The notes under the pieces are model-generated. The model did not search any database, was not told the origin of the DNA, and worked only from the letters and a program-made list of their open reading frames with translations. This document shows, piece after piece, positions 26,156 through 35,399 of a DNA stretch of 64,000 nucleotides (position 1 is its first letter; the number at the start of each line of letters is the position of its first letter). A program made the translations under genes and the position numbers. The stretch lies in the NCBI RefSeq assembly GCF_007828035.1, contig NZ_VITV01000001.1:434001-498000 (forward strand), in the 5' to 3' direction. The stretch comes from Nitrospirillum amazonense (GTDB taxonomy: Bacteria; Pseudomonadota; Alphaproteobacteria; Azospirillales; Azospirillaceae).

Positions 26156-29100
26156 CTATCGACCCGTCTCCGGCAGCACCGGCTTGCGGTCCGGGTAGGC
26201 CGGGCGGGTGAAGGTCTGCGGCGGGTTCTTGGCCAGCTGGTCCAGCGCCACGGCCACCGCCTTTTCCAGCTGCGGGTCGTGGCCCTGGCGCACCAGGGCC
26301 GGGTCCTGCTCCACCTCCACATCCGGCGGGATGCCGATGTTCTCCACCTCCCACTCGCCATGGGTGCCGTAGAGCGCCCAGCGCGGCGCGGTGATGGAGC
26401 CGCCGTCCATCAGCGGGGGATAGCCGCCGATGCCCACCAGGCCGCCCCAGGTGCGCACCCCCACCAGGGTGCCCAGCTTGGCCTTGCGGAACAGCCAGGG
26501 CAGCGCGTCGCCGCCGGAGCCCGACATCTGGTTGATGATCATGACCTTGGGGCCGTAGATGGCCTGCGCCGGCTCCACCATCTCCTCCCCCTCGCGGGTG
26601 GCGTCGATCATCTGCGGCGTCTTCTTCATCTGTTCGACGATGAAGTCCGCGATCTGGCCGCCGTGGTTGAAGCGCTCATCCACGATGGCGCCCTGCTTGC
26701 CCACTTGCGAGTAGTAGTAACGATTGAAGTTGGCGAAGCCGCCCGCCGCCGTGTCCGGCAGGTAGACATAGGCCAGGCGCCCGCCCGACAGCTGGTCAAC
26801 CTTGCGCCGGTTCTCCTCCATCCAGGTGTGCAGGCGCAGCTTGGTTTCCGAGGGCAAGGGCACCACCGTGACCTGGCGCGACCCGCTGCCGTCGGCCTTG
26901 GGACCCACGGTCAGCACTGTCTGCTTGCCGGCCGTGCCCAGGAAGTAGCGGTAGACCTCCTGGTCCGCCTTCACCTCGTTGCCATTGACCGCCAGCAACA
27001 GGTCGCCCACGGCGACGTTCACACCCGGCTGGGTTAGCGGCGCCCGGGCGCCGGGCGTCCAGTTCTCCCCCTCCAGGATGCGGGCAAACTGGTAGCGGCC
27101 GGCCACGACGCGGTAGTCGGCGCCCAGCAGGCCGACGCTGACCTTGTCCTGCTTGGGGAAGGCGCCACCGCCCACGAAGGTATGGCCCAGGCCGATGTGG
27201 CCGGTCATCTCCGCGAACAGGGTGTTAAGGTCCACGCGGCCGGCCAGCGCCTCCAGGAAGGGGGCGTAGACCTGTTCGGCCTTCGCCAAATCCAGGCCCT
27301 GGGCCTTGGGATCGTAGAGGAAGTCGCGCTCGATGCGCCAAGCCTCGTGGTACATCTGCCGCCACTCGGCCCGGGGGTCGACCCAGACCTGCATCTCGTC
27401 CAGCTTCAGGGCGCCGGCCCCGGCGTCGGGCGCCTTGTCGGCACCGTTCACGAACCAGCGGCCGTGCTGGGCGTACAGCACCTTGCGCCCGTCGGCAGAG
27501 ACGAAGAAGCTGCCGGCGTCCACGCCGTCCACGAACTTGTCGGTCTTGCGCGTCTTCAGGTCGAAGCGCGCGACCTCCAGGCTGGGCGGGCCGTTCTCGT
27601 CACCCTCCAGGTAATCCTCATCCGTCAGGGCTACCGGCTGGGCGGCGGCGAAGACGATACCCTCCGTCCCGACCTCGATGCCCGCCAGGTTCACGCGCGG
27701 GATGGGCAGGGCCAGGGTGCGCTGGTCCAGGCCGGCGAAGTCGATGCGGACCTCCGCGGCCTTCTTGCCATCGCCCTTCTTGTCATCCCCTTTCTTGTCG
27801 CCCTCATCCTGGCCGGACTTCTTGCCGTCGGCGGCCGCTTCCTCGTCACTCTCCGGCGCCAGGGGCGAGGGCAGGTCGCGGCGCAGCACCATGACATAGA
27901 CGCGCCCGTCGGTGGCGCGGCCCATGCTGGACATGTCCAGCCAGCCCTGGTCCAGGCCATTGTTGGTGAAGGCCACGAAGTACAGGTACTTGCCGCCGCG
28001 ATCGAAGCGCGGGGAGGTGGCGTTGCTGCGCCCGTCCGTCACCATCTGCGCCTTCTTGTCGGCCAGGCTGTAGACGAAGATGCCGTGCAGGTGGTTGGGC
28101 AGCTGCTTGGCGTAGGCGATCCAGCGGCTGTCCGGCGACCAGGCCGGGTTCAGCTGGCTGGCCGGGCTGTCATAGCGGTCGGTGTCCACCTTCACCGGGG
28201 TGGGGTGGTCCAAATCGACGACCCATAGGTTCAGCCGCTTGTCGGTATAGGCGATCTTCTTGCTGTCGGGGGACCAGAGGGGGCCGTAGAAATAGCTGGG
28301 CGGCTGGCCCAGGCCGATGACCTTCACCGGGCCCAGGCCGTCGGCGGAGCGCAGGTGCAGGGCGTACTCCCCACCCTGGTCGGAGAACCAGGCCACGGTC
28401 TTGCCGTCCGGCGACCAGGCGGGGTCGCGGTCGGCCACGCCGGGGCTTTGCGTCAGGTTGCGCACATCGCCCTTTTCCGCCGGCACGGACAGGATCTCGC
28501 CGTGCGTCTCGAACAGCACCCGCTTGCCGGTCGGTGAAATGGCCGCGTGCAGGATCTGGCCCGGGTCCAGGGTTTCCAGGTGGGCCCGGGTCTGCGGCAG
28601 TTCGCCGGAGATGGTCACCGGCACGGCATGCGCCTGGCGGGTCGTGGTGTCGTACAGGTTCAGGGTGCCGAACTGGTCATAGACGATACCGCCCGGGCCG
28701 GCCGCTGCCGACTGGATGTCGAAGCCCCTCTCATTACGGACAACGGACGTGACCTTGGCCGTCTTGACGTCATAGGCGTAGAGGGCTACCGGCCCCTCGC
28801 GGTCCGACAGGAAATAGACGGTGTCGCCCACCCACAGCGGATTGCGGTCGTTGGAGTTGTCGCGCGGGATCTTGACCACGCTGCTGTCGCTCAGCGCGGC
28901 GATCCACACGCGCGAGGTCTGGCCGCCGCGATAGTGCTTCCAGGCCGGCTGCCACTGCGAGAACGGCACGTAGGCCAGGCGCCCGCCGTCCGGGGAATAG
29001 CTGGCCTGGAAGCCGGAGGGCAGCGGCAGCTGGGTGGCCGCCCCGCCGGTGATGGGGATGGTGTAGAGCTGATCCAGGTCGCGCGGCGTGGTGCGCGGCG

Positions 29101-29533
29101 TGCGGAACAGCACGTTCTTGCCGTCCGGCGTCCAGCCCACCGCCACGTCGCGGCCGGGGTGCCAAGTCAGGCGTTGCGGCTGGCCGCCGGTGGCGGGCAC
29201 GACATAGACGTCGGTGTTGCCGTCATAGGTTCCGGTGTAGGCAACCAGGCTGCCGTCGGGGGAAAAGACAGGGCCGCTGTTCTGCCCCTGCCCCGCCACC
29301 AGCAGGGTGGCCTGTCCGCCCGCACGCGGCACGGTCCAGATCTGCCCGCCGTAATCGAAGGCGATCAGGCTGGCCGACAGGCTGGGATGCTGAAGCATCA
29401 GGGGCGGTGGGGCGGTGGCGGGCTTGGCCCCCGGGGACGGCGCTTCGGGCGGCTTCGTCTGGGCATGGGCATTAGAACCGGACAAGGAAACGGAAACCAA
29501 CAGGCACGCGAGCGCCACGCCAAGCCAACGCAT
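26156..29533 (-). CDS. Secreted tricorn-like S41 protease (1125 aa)
   Basis: The N-terminal signal peptide (LGVALACLLVSVSLSGSNAH) is followed by two beta-propeller blocks with repeated S-PDG motifs (FSPDGSLVAYTGTYDGNTDV, WSPDGKTVAWFSD). After a Lys/Asp-rich linker come the tricorn core domain, a PDZ domain (PGVNVAVGDLLLAVNGNEV) and a C-terminal S41 protease domain. The likely nucleophile is the Ser of GSGGDALP near residue 1006. A His in HIGLGHTFVGGG fits the upstream catalytic position. Bacterial members are periplasmic or exported and degrade oligopeptides. Convergent with the antiporter and terminated by a shared hairpin. Confidence 0.93.
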   Translation of the reverse strand: MRWLGVALACLLVSVSLSGSNAHAQTKPPEAPSPGAKPATAPPPLMLQHPSLSASLIAFDYGGQIWTVPRAGGQATLLVAGQGQNSGPVFSPDGSLVAYTGTYDGNTDVYVVPATGGQPQRLTWHPGRDVAVGWTPDGKNVLFRTPRTTPRDLDQLYTIPITGGAATQLPLPSGFQASYSPDGGRLAYVPFSQWQPAWKHYRGGQTSRVWIAALSDSSVVKIPRDNSNDRNPLWVGDTVYFLSDREGPVALYAYDVKTAKVTSVVRNERGFDIQSAAAGPGGIVYDQFGTLNLYDTTTRQAHAVPVTISGELPQTRAHLETLDPGQILHAAISPTGKRVLFETHGEILSVPAEKGDVRNLTQSPGVADRDPAWSPDGKTVAWFSDQGGEYALHLRSADGLGPVKVIGLGQPPSYFYGPLWSPDSKKIAYTDKRLNLWVVDLDHPTPVKVDTDRYDSPASQLNPAWSPDSRWIAYAKQLPNHLHGIFVYSLADKKAQMVTDGRSNATSPRFDRGGKYLYFVAFTNNGLDQGWLDMSSMGRATDGRVYVMVLRRDLPSPLAPESDEEAAADGKKSGQDEGDKKGDDKKGDGKKAAEVRIDFAGLDQRTLALPIPRVNLAGIEVGTEGIVFAAAQPVALTDEDYLEGDENGPPSLEVARFDLKTRKTDKFVDGVDAGSFFVSADGRKVLYAQHGRWFVNGADKAPDAGAGALKLDEMQVWVDPRAEWRQMYHEAWRIERDFLYDPKAQGLDLAKAEQVYAPFLEALAGRVDLNTLFAEMTGHIGLGHTFVGGGAFPKQDKVSVGLLGADYRVVAGRYQFARILEGENWTPGARAPLTQPGVNVAVGDLLLAVNGNEVKADQEVYRYFLGTAGKQTVLTVGPKADGSGSRQVTVVPLPSETKLRLHTWMEENRRKVDQLSGGRLAYVYLPDTAAGGFANFNRYYYSQVGKQGAIVDERFNHGGQIADFIVEQMKKTPQMIDATREGEEMVEPAQAIYGPKVMIINQMSGSGGDALPWLFRKAKLGTLVGVRTWGGLVGIGGYPPLMDGGSITAPRWALYGTHGEWEVENIGIPPDVEVEQDPALVRQGHDPQLEKAVAVALDQLAKNPPQTFTRPAYPDRKPVLPETGR

Positions 29534-29750
29534 CAGACACCGCCGGGTTGTGAAAGGTCTGACAGTAATTGTTCCATACCGTGTCGGCCGGCGCCACGGC
29601 GCTTAGACGGCGCGCAACGATTTCTGACGCCGGCACCTGTGAACGATTTCATTTGTCAAAATACGCGCCGCAAATGGTGCCGCCATAAGGCAAGATCAGG
29701 GGTCACGCCGCCGCCGGGGGGATGCGGCGCGGCCTGCGGGGGACGGTTCG

Positions 29751-30689
29751 ATGGGGTGGACAAGGGTGGCCACGGCACTATTGTGCACGGCCTTGGTGAC
29801 GACGAACACGCGGGCGGCGGGCAACGCCGTGCCGCCCGCCGATGACGCTTCCCCACCCCCGGCGCGCGTGCAGAACGATGAGGTCTTCACCATCGTCTAT
29901 CCCCGCGCCACGGAAAGCGCCACCGACCCCCGCGACGAATACCCCCTGGGCCTGCTGCGCCTGGCCCTGGACAAGGTGGGTGCGCGCTACACCATCCGGC
30001 CCAGCGCCACGGTCATGGAGCAGGCGCGCGCCGCCGTGGCCCTGCAACAGGGAACGGAGGTGACGCTGCTGTGGAACGGCATGTCCGCCAAGCTGGAGCG
30101 GGAGTTGCGGCCCATCCGCATCCCCCTGTTCCGGGGGGTGCTGGGCTATCGCCTGTTCATCATCAACAAGGCGGCGCAGGCCAAGTTTTCCGCCGTCCGT
30201 ACCCTGGACGACCTAAGGCGCCTGACCGCCGGCCAAGCCCTGGGCTGGCCCGATGTCGACATCCTGCAGGCCGCCGGATTGCCGGTGGAGGCCTTCCGCT
30301 ATGACCTGCTGTTCCGCCTGGTGGGCCTGCACCGCATCGACTATTTCCCCCGCGGCGCCAACGAGATCTTCGCCGAGGTCGCCCAACGCACGCCCGACGT
30401 GCCCGACCTGGCGGTGGAAAACGACCTTGTCCTGGTCTATCCCTTCGACAGCTTCTTCTACACCAGCAAAGCCAACGAGGCCCTGGCCGCCGCCATCGAG
30501 AGGGGGCTGCTGAAAGCTTATGAGGACGGCAGCTTCCTGAAATACTTCAACGACAGCCCCTACATCCGCCAGATGCTGACCGAAGCCCATCTAGAGGGCC
30601 GACGGCGCATCGAGATTCCCAACCCGCTGCTGTCCCCGGAAACGGCGGCCCTGCCGGATCGGTTCTGGTATGGGAAGGATGGGCGCTGA
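29751..30689 (+). CDS. Orphan periplasmic binding-protein-like protein (paralogue A)
   Basis: A 312-residue secreted protein: signal peptide RVATALLCTALVTTNTRAAG, then a type-II binding-protein fold (FTIVYPRATESATDPRDEYP, LRPIRIPLFRGVLGYRLFII, EDGSFLKYFNDSPYIRQML). The same layout recurs in the gene at 50507: a GYRL motif, a GWP motif and a C-terminal AYEDGSF/AYADGSF stretch. Ligand residues are not identifiable. No permease or ATPase gene is adjacent, so a role in signalling or chemotaxis is as likely as transport. It is divergent from the tricorn gene across a 217-base gap. Confidence 0.8.
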   Translation: MGWTRVATALLCTALVTTNTRAAGNAVPPADDASPPPARVQNDEVFTIVYPRATESATDPRDEYPLGLLRLALDKVGARYTIRPSATVMEQARAAVALQQGTEVTLLWNGMSAKLERELRPIRIPLFRGVLGYRLFIINKAAQAKFSAVRTLDDLRRLTAGQALGWPDVDILQAAGLPVEAFRYDLLFRLVGLHRIDYFPRGANEIFAEVAQRTPDVPDLAVENDLVLVYPFDSFFYTSKANEALAAAIERGLLKAYEDGSFLKYFNDSPYIRQMLTEAHLEGRRRIEIPNPLLSPETAALPDRFWYGKDGR

Positions 30690-30701
30690 CCGGGCTAAGC
30701 A

Positions 30702-31100
30702 TCACCGGCCATTACCCAGCTTGGCCAGAACCTTTGTGATCGCGGCGCGCACGCCCGGCTTGTCGATGATCTCCCCGCAATAGAGAACGGGTAGGGCTTT
30801 GCCTTGCTGCGGGTTGCCTTCATCCCGCGCCACCGGCATGTCGCCCTTGGCCAGGGCCGCCGTAACGGCCGCCCTGACCGGCGCCAACATCACAGGATCA
30901 CGGCCTCTGCCTTGCACGATAGTCTCGCCCCAGCCATAGCCCTGCTCCTTCAGGTAAGGCTGATCCTGAGCCACCAAACAGGTGGCGACGGCGTAGCCCT
31001 CCACGTCCCGCTGCGCCTCACTACGCCCCGCGGCGAAGGCAACGGAGGTGTAACCGAGGAGACCAGCCGCCAGTAACAGGCCATAGTGTTTGGTCATCAT
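30702..31100 (-). CDS. Tai4-family immunity protein to the Tae4 amidase
   Basis: A 132-residue periplasmic protein with signal peptide MTKHYGLLLAAGLLGYTSVA ending AFA. The mature part is helical with two Cys (VATCLVAQ, VLYCGEII) that could form a disulfide. It keeps the family layout of a central GWGETIVQGRGRDPV loop region and a C-terminal helix PGVRAAITKVLAKLG. It starts one base after the stop of the amidase gene, the standard effector-immunity order. Assignment rests on this pairing plus size and localisation. It should bind and block Tae4 in the periplasm. ATG 31100 or 31097. Confidence 0.8.
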   Translation of the reverse strand: MMTKHYGLLLAAGLLGYTSVAFAAGRSEAQRDVEGYAVATCLVAQDQPYLKEQGYGWGETIVQGRGRDPVMLAPVRAAVTAALAKGDMPVARDEGNPQQGKALPVLYCGEIIDKPGVRAAITKVLAKLGNGR

Positions 31101-31101
31101 G

Positions 31102-31620
31102 TCACGGCAACTCCCAGAATTCGCCCTTTGATGTCTTAACCTTGGTATTTACCGGGTCGACGTAAGCCGCGTAATTGTCGTGGCTCGGTTCACGGTAGTT
31201 GGAGCCGTTCCATAGCGCGATATGCCCCGTAGCATTCGACCAATTCACGCTGAAGGCGATGATGCCCTGCTTGTTAAGGAAAGCGTCGTCGAATGGACTT
31301 GTGTTGTCCAAAGATGGCTTACCCAGCGTATGCCGCAGATACGTGCGCAGGTCCGACACCGCGTAGATGATGCGGGAACCATCGGCCGTGCCAATGGTGC
31401 GGGCACCGGCTGCAATCGCAGTGGAACTAAGGATCGGGACACCACTTTGATTCAGCGCCACGCTCATCCGGCTGGCGCAGGTATTTCCATTGGGACCGAA
31501 GCCAGGCTCATTGATGTTATTGGCGGCGGCGCCACCCAGCCAAGTGTAAAGGTCCTTCAACGTCGGATATGTCGCATGGTCGGGAAACGCCGCCCACATG
31601 CGATTGAAGTTCGCTTTCAT
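31102..31620 (-). CDS. Tae4-family type VI secretion amidase effector
   Basis: A 172-residue NlpC/P60-like peptidoglycan amidase that cleaves the D-Glu/mDAP bond in target cells. The catalytic Cys48 is in NGNTCASRMSVALNQSGVPI and His133 in SNATGHIALWNGSNY. Further family signatures are IIYAVSDLRTYLRHTLGKPS and the C-terminal GEFWELP. The length agrees with known Tae4 proteins. GGGAGGAAAC precedes the ATG at 31620, so the longer frame to 31665 is not the start. No secretion signal is present, as expected for a T6SS cargo. No VgrG, Hcp or PAAR gene is nearby. Base composition is clearly less GC-rich than its neighbours. Confidence 0.93.
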   Translation of the reverse strand: MKANFNRMWAAFPDHATYPTLKDLYTWLGGAAANNINEPGFGPNGNTCASRMSVALNQSGVPILSSTAIAAGARTIGTADGSRIIYAVSDLRTYLRHTLGKPSLDNTSPFDDAFLNKQGIIAFSVNWSNATGHIALWNGSNYREPSHDNYAAYVDPVNTKVKTSKGEFWELP

Positions 31621-31732
31621 CCGTTTCCTCCCAACCCTAAACAGGCTGTTTGGACACTCGGGCATTTACCCTGAGCGACCCGGGACGATGAACTAGAGCG
31701 AGAAACATTCCCTTCAAGCACAGCCGGATGGG

Positions 31733-32221
31733 CTACAACACCGGCACAGGCCCCAACGGGAAGCGCTGTTTGATGCGGGCCAGCAGGCTGTCGCGCACCT
31801 GGCGGTAGGCGGCCAGGCGGGTCTCGCGGTTGCCTTCGATGAAGCTGGGGTCGAAGGTGTGCCAGAATTCCACGTCGCAGGCGGTGGTGCGGGTCATCTC
31901 CACGGCGCGGTGCTGCGCCTCCGGCGACAGCGACACCACCAGGTCGAAGCTGGTGTCCTCCAACTGGTCGAAGGTCTTGGCGCGGTGGCGGCTGATGTCG
32001 ATGCCCATTTCCTCCATCACCGCGGCGGCGAACGGGTCGGGGTCGCCCTCGCGCACACCGGCGCTGTCGACATAGAGGCGGTGGCCGTGCAGGTGGCGCA
32101 AAAGCGCCGCCGCCATGGGGGAACGGATGGAATTGTGGGTGCAGGCGAACAGCACGCTGGTGATCTGGGCCGGGTGCACGGCAGGGGCGAAGGCGGCGAA
32201 AGGATCCGGGCGCTCCGCCAT
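31733..32221 (-). CDS. Low-molecular-weight protein tyrosine phosphatase-like protein
   Basis: A 162-residue protein with the phosphate loop VLFACTHNSIRSPMAAAL (Cys-x5-Arg). It continues with the family segment DSAGVREGDPDPFAAAVMEE and the likely catalytic Asp in VEFWHTFDPSF. This variant (CTHNSIRS) is usual in alphaproteobacterial genes placed after UPF0262 and hisD. Its substrate is unknown; arsenate reduction is possible but not implied by the context. Its start lies 8 bases after the UPF0262 stop, in the same operon. Confidence 0.88.
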   Translation of the reverse strand: MAERPDPFAAFAPAVHPAQITSVLFACTHNSIRSPMAAALLRHLHGHRLYVDSAGVREGDPDPFAAAVMEEMGIDISRHRAKTFDQLEDTSFDLVVSLSPEAQHRAVEMTRTTACDVEFWHTFDPSFIEGNRETRLAAYRQVRDSLLARIKQRFPLGPVPVL

Positions 32222-32229
32222 CTTTCCCC

Positions 32230-32730
32230 TCAGCCCCGGATATGCAGGACGCAGATGAGGGTGAAGAGGCGGCGGGCGGTACCGTGGTCCATGGTCACCT
32301 TGGCGGCCAGCCGCTCACGCAACAGGTCGGAGCCCTCGTTGTGCAGGCCCCGCCGGCCCATGTCGATGGCCTCGATCTGCGACGGGCTGGCGGTCTTGAT
32401 GGCCTTGTAATAGCCCTCGCAGATCAGGAAATAGTCGCGGATGACCGTGCGCAGGGGCGTCAGCGGCAGGGTGATGCGGTCAACCTCCGCATCTCCCTCG
32501 TCCCGCAGGTCGAAGACCATGCGGTTGTCCTCGATGGACAGGAACAGGCGATAGGGCCCGGCGTCCGGATGGTCCACCAGCTGAAACTGCTGGTTTTCCT
32601 CCACCAAGTCGAACAGTGCCACCGCCCGCTCATGCTCCACCTCCGGCCGGCGGCGGATGGCCGTCTGTTCCACCAGCTCGACGTGGACGATGCGCTGGCG
32701 GCCAGCGTCCGGCTTCGGGGCATCCGACAT
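32230..32730 (-). CDS. UPF0262-family protein
   Basis: A 166-residue cytoplasmic protein of the conserved alphaproteobacterial UPF0262 family. The N-terminal [20 protein letters not shown], the central [19 protein letters not shown] and the C-terminal [20 protein letters not shown] followed by LLRERL are all present. The function is unknown. The gene order hisD-UPF0262-LMW-PTP is conserved across the group, which suggests co-expression but not a shared pathway. It starts 12 bases after the hisD stop. Confidence 0.93.
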   Translation of the reverse strand: MSDAPKPDAGRQRIVHVELVEQTAIRRRPEVEHERAVALFDLVEENQQFQLVDHPDAGPYRLFLSIEDNRMVFDLRDEGDAEVDRITLPLTPLRTVIRDYFLICEGYYKAIKTASPSQIEAIDMGRRGLHNEGSDLLRERLAAKVTMDHGTARRLFTLICVLHIRG

Positions 32731-32742
32731 CCGGGCGTTCCC

Positions 32743-34035
32743 TCAGCGGCCCAGCCGGACGCGAACCGACAGCGCGTGCGCGCCCAGCCCCTCCGCATCG
32801 GCCAGAATGGCGGCCTGCGGACCCAGCCGGCCCAGGCTGGCAGCGTCGCAGCCCACCAGGGTGGTCCGCTTCATGAAGTCCAGCACATTGAGGCCGGAGG
32901 AGAAGCGGGCGCTGCGGGCTGTGGGCAGCACGTGGTTGGGGCCCGCGATGTAGTCGCCGATGGCCTCGGGCGTATAGCGGCCCAGGAAGATGGCGCCGGC
33001 GTGGTTGACCTTGGCCGCCAGCGCGTCCGGATCGGCCACTGCCAGTTCCAGATGCTCCGGCGCCAGGCGATCGACCAGGGCCACCGCCTCGTCCAGGTCG
33101 CGCACCAGGACGGTGGCGCCGTTGTTGCGCCAGCTGGCCCCGGCGATGACGGCGCGCGGCAAGGTCTTCAGGTGGGTGTCCACCGCCGTGCGCACCGCCT
33201 GGATGAAGGCGGCGTCATCGCTGATCAGGATGGACTGGGCGCTGCTGTCATGCTCGGCTTGGGACAACAGGTCGGCCGCGATCCAGCTGGGGTCGTTGGC
33301 GCCATCGGCCACCACCAGGATTTCCGAAGGGCCGGCGATCATGTCGATGCCCACGGTGCCGAACACCTGGCGCTTGGCGGCGGCGACATAGGCGTTGCCG
33401 GGCCCCACGATCTTGTCCACCGGGCGGATGGTGGCGGTGCCATAGGCCAGCGCCGCCACCGCCTGGGCGCCACCCACGCGGTAGATCTCATCCACGCCGG
33501 CGATGCGGGCGGCCGCCAGCACCAGGGGGGACAGCGCCCCTTCCGGCGTCGGCACCACCATCGCCAGCCGCTTCACGCCCGCGACCTTGGCCGGGATGGC
33601 GTTCATGAGGACGGAGCTGGGGTAGGAGGCGAGGCCACCGGGCACATACAGACCCACGGCCGACAGCGGTGTCCAGCGGGCGCCCAGGCGCACGCCCGCC
33701 TCGTCCACGTAATCGTATGTATCGGGCGTCTGGCGGCGGTGGAAGGCCTCGATACGGCCGGCGGCGACCTTCAGCGCCTCGATCACCTCGGGGTCGCAGG
33801 CGGCCACGGCGGCCTCGATCTCGCACTCGGCGATGCGCAGCCGGTCGGGTGTCAGGTCCAGCTGGTCCCAGCGGCTGGTGTATTTGATCAGCGCCTCATC
33901 CCCGTGCAGGCGCACGTCGCGCAGCACCTCGGCCACAGCGTCGGCCACGTCGCTCTGGGATTCCCGCTTGGCATGCAGCAGCCGGTCGAAGTCCGCCTCG
34001 AAGCCGGCATCGGTGGTGCGCAGTTCACGCGGCAT
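32743..34035 (-). CDS. hisD: Histidinol dehydrogenase
   Basis: A 430-residue zinc enzyme that oxidises L-histidinol to histidine in two NAD-dependent steps. It has the core [20 protein letters not shown] and the signature [19 protein letters not shown]. Also present are [20 protein letters not shown], the catalytic Glu/His region [10 protein letters not shown] and [20 protein letters not shown]. The ATG at 34035 is preferred over an upstream TTG; it overlaps the hisG stop by 11 bases, so translation is coupled. The chain is full length with no gaps. Confidence 0.97.
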   Translation of the reverse strand: MPRELRTTDAGFEADFDRLLHAKRESQSDVADAVAEVLRDVRLHGDEALIKYTSRWDQLDLTPDRLRIAECEIEAAVAACDPEVIEALKVAAGRIEAFHRRQTPDTYDYVDEAGVRLGARWTPLSAVGLYVPGGLASYPSSVLMNAIPAKVAGVKRLAMVVPTPEGALSPLVLAAARIAGVDEIYRVGGAQAVAALAYGTATIRPVDKIVGPGNAYVAAAKRQVFGTVGIDMIAGPSEILVVADGANDPSWIAADLLSQAEHDSSAQSILISDDAAFIQAVRTAVDTHLKTLPRAVIAGASWRNNGATVLVRDLDEAVALVDRLAPEHLELAVADPDALAAKVNHAGAIFLGRYTPEAIGDYIAGPNHVLPTARSARFSSGLNVLDFMKRTTLVGCDAASLGRLGPQAAILADAEGLGAHALSVRVRLGR

Positions 34036-34783
34036 GGGTGACAACCTCCGTGAAACGGTTGATCCAGTCCTGGATCTCCGGATGGCGGGTCTTGAAAGCG
34101 GCGCGATTGACGATAAGGCGCGAGGTCACGTCGGCAATATGCTCGATCTCCACCAGGCCGTTGGCCTTCAGGGTGGCGCCACTGGACACCAGGTCGACGA
34201 TGCGCTGGCACAGGCCCAGGCTGGGCGCCAGTTCCATGGCGCCGTTCAGCTTGATGCATTCCGCCTGCACGCCGCGGCGGGCGAAGTGGCGGCGGGTGAC
34301 CTCGGGATACTTGGTGGCCACGCGCACGTGGCTCCAGCGCGACGGATCGTCGCCCTGCGCCTCGGCCACCGGCTCGGCCACGGCCAGGCGGCAATGGCCG
34401 ATGCCCAGGTCCAGGGGCGCGTAGATTTCGGGATAGTCGAATTCCATCAGCACGTCGTTGCCGCACACGCCCATCTGGGCGGCGCCGAAGGCGACGAAGG
34501 TGGCGACGTCGAAGCTGCGCACGCGGATGATCTCCACATGCGGCAGGTTGGTGGCGAAGCGCAGCGCCCGGCTTTTGGGATCGTCGAACGCGGCCTCGGG
34601 CCGCAGGCCCACGGCCTCCAGCAGCGGCCGCACCTCATCCAGGATGCGGCCCTTGGGCAGGGCCAGGGTCAGCCGCTCCGGCGCGCCGGACGCGGCGGCG
34701 CTATGCGCGTGCCCGGATGTCGAAACCGGGGCGGTAGCGACCGGGGACAACGGGGCGGATGGTGGCGGCGCGGCGGCAGGCAT
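34025..34783 (-). CDS. hisG: ATP phosphoribosyltransferase (short form) with an Ala/Pro-rich N-terminal extension
   Basis: First enzyme of histidine synthesis, joining ATP and PRPP. The catalytic body begins near [20 protein letters not shown]. It includes [20 protein letters not shown] and the PRPP loop [20 protein letters not shown]. The body without the extension is about 220 residues and lacks the C-terminal regulatory domain, so this is the short form that needs HisZ. hisZ is not in the window. The first 35 residues ([16 protein letters not shown] and onward) are low complexity and unusual; a later start is possible but no better ATG is near. First gene of the operon. Confidence 0.95.
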   Translation of the reverse strand: MPAAAPPPSAPLSPVATAPVSTSGHAHSAAASGAPERLTLALPKGRILDEVRPLLEAVGLRPEAAFDDPKSRALRFATNLPHVEIIRVRSFDVATFVAFGAAQMGVCGNDVLMEFDYPEIYAPLDLGIGHCRLAVAEPVAEAQGDDPSRWSHVRVATKYPEVTRRHFARRGVQAECIKLNGAMELAPSLGLCQRIVDLVSSGATLKANGLVEIEHIADVTSRLIVNRAAFKTRHPEIQDWINRFTEVVTHAA

Positions 34784-34938
34784 GGAAACGCGGGCTCCGA
34801 AGGACGAACCCCATTCCGGGTCCGGAGGGCCGCAGAATAGCAGATCGTCCGCCCCCGCCAACGCCTTGGGTTGGAGGGCAGCCCTGTCTGTTTGCACAGG
34901 GCGGGGCTGCCCGCGGACCCGTCCTTGTTGGCCCGGCC

Positions 34939-35217
34939 TTACTGGTTCTGGGGCGCCTGGCCCTTGGCCGGCAGGGTGGCCAGCGCCGCCTTGCAGTCAG
35001 GCGACAGCTTGTCCTCGTGCGCCCTCAGGCAGGCGAGGATGCGGCCGCCGCCGGGCTGTTCGTCTTTGCACAGGGCCTGGCGGTCGGGCTGGCAGGCTTT
35101 CATGGCGGCGCGCGCGGCGGGGTGGGCCGGCTGGCCATCCTGGGACTGGGCGAGGGCCGCCACGGGTGCCAGGACCAACGACAGGGCGAGGGAAGTGCCA
35201 ACAATCGTCTTGGACAT
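34939..35217 (-). CDS. Small secreted Cys-rich-repeat protein
   Basis: A 92-residue protein with signal peptide [20 protein letters not shown] ending ALA. The mature part has Cys at [20 protein letters not shown] and [10 protein letters not shown], the spacing of the FGFR/GLG1-type Cys-rich repeat found in short bacterial periplasmic proteins. The function is unknown; metal or peptide binding has been speculated for the family. It is divergent from the sterol desaturase operon, sharing a 182-base promoter region. A second ATG at 35220 is one codon upstream. Confidence 0.7.
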   Translation of the reverse strand: MSKTIVGTSLALSLVLAPVAALAQSQDGQPAHPAARAAMKACQPDRQALCKDEQPGGGRILACLRAHEDKLSPDCKAALATLPAKGQAPQNQ

Positions 35218-35399
35218 CATATGGGGTATCCATGTTGAAGGGGACAGGGACGGCCATTTCCGCCGCCTGGCCCTGGTACGCCGCGGCCCCCGCCAACTAT
35301 TCGATCCCGTTTTTCAAAAATCCTGCGACCCCGCCCGAACACGGGAAGGCTCGGCCTGCGTATCAGCGCCAAATCCACCGTTTCCCGCGAGGTTCGGCC

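Noticed and set aside
32242-34041. 599-codon plus-strand frame antisense to hisD
   Set aside because: hisD carries all family motifs; the antisense translation has none.
30702-34783. T6SS structural genes near Tae4
   Set aside because: No VgrG, Hcp, PAAR, ClpV or Tss protein was found among any frames in the window.
34939-35217. The small Cys-rich protein as an anti-sigma factor partner of the divergent operon
   Set aside because: It has a secretion signal and a Cys-rich repeat pattern, and no sigma-binding feature.
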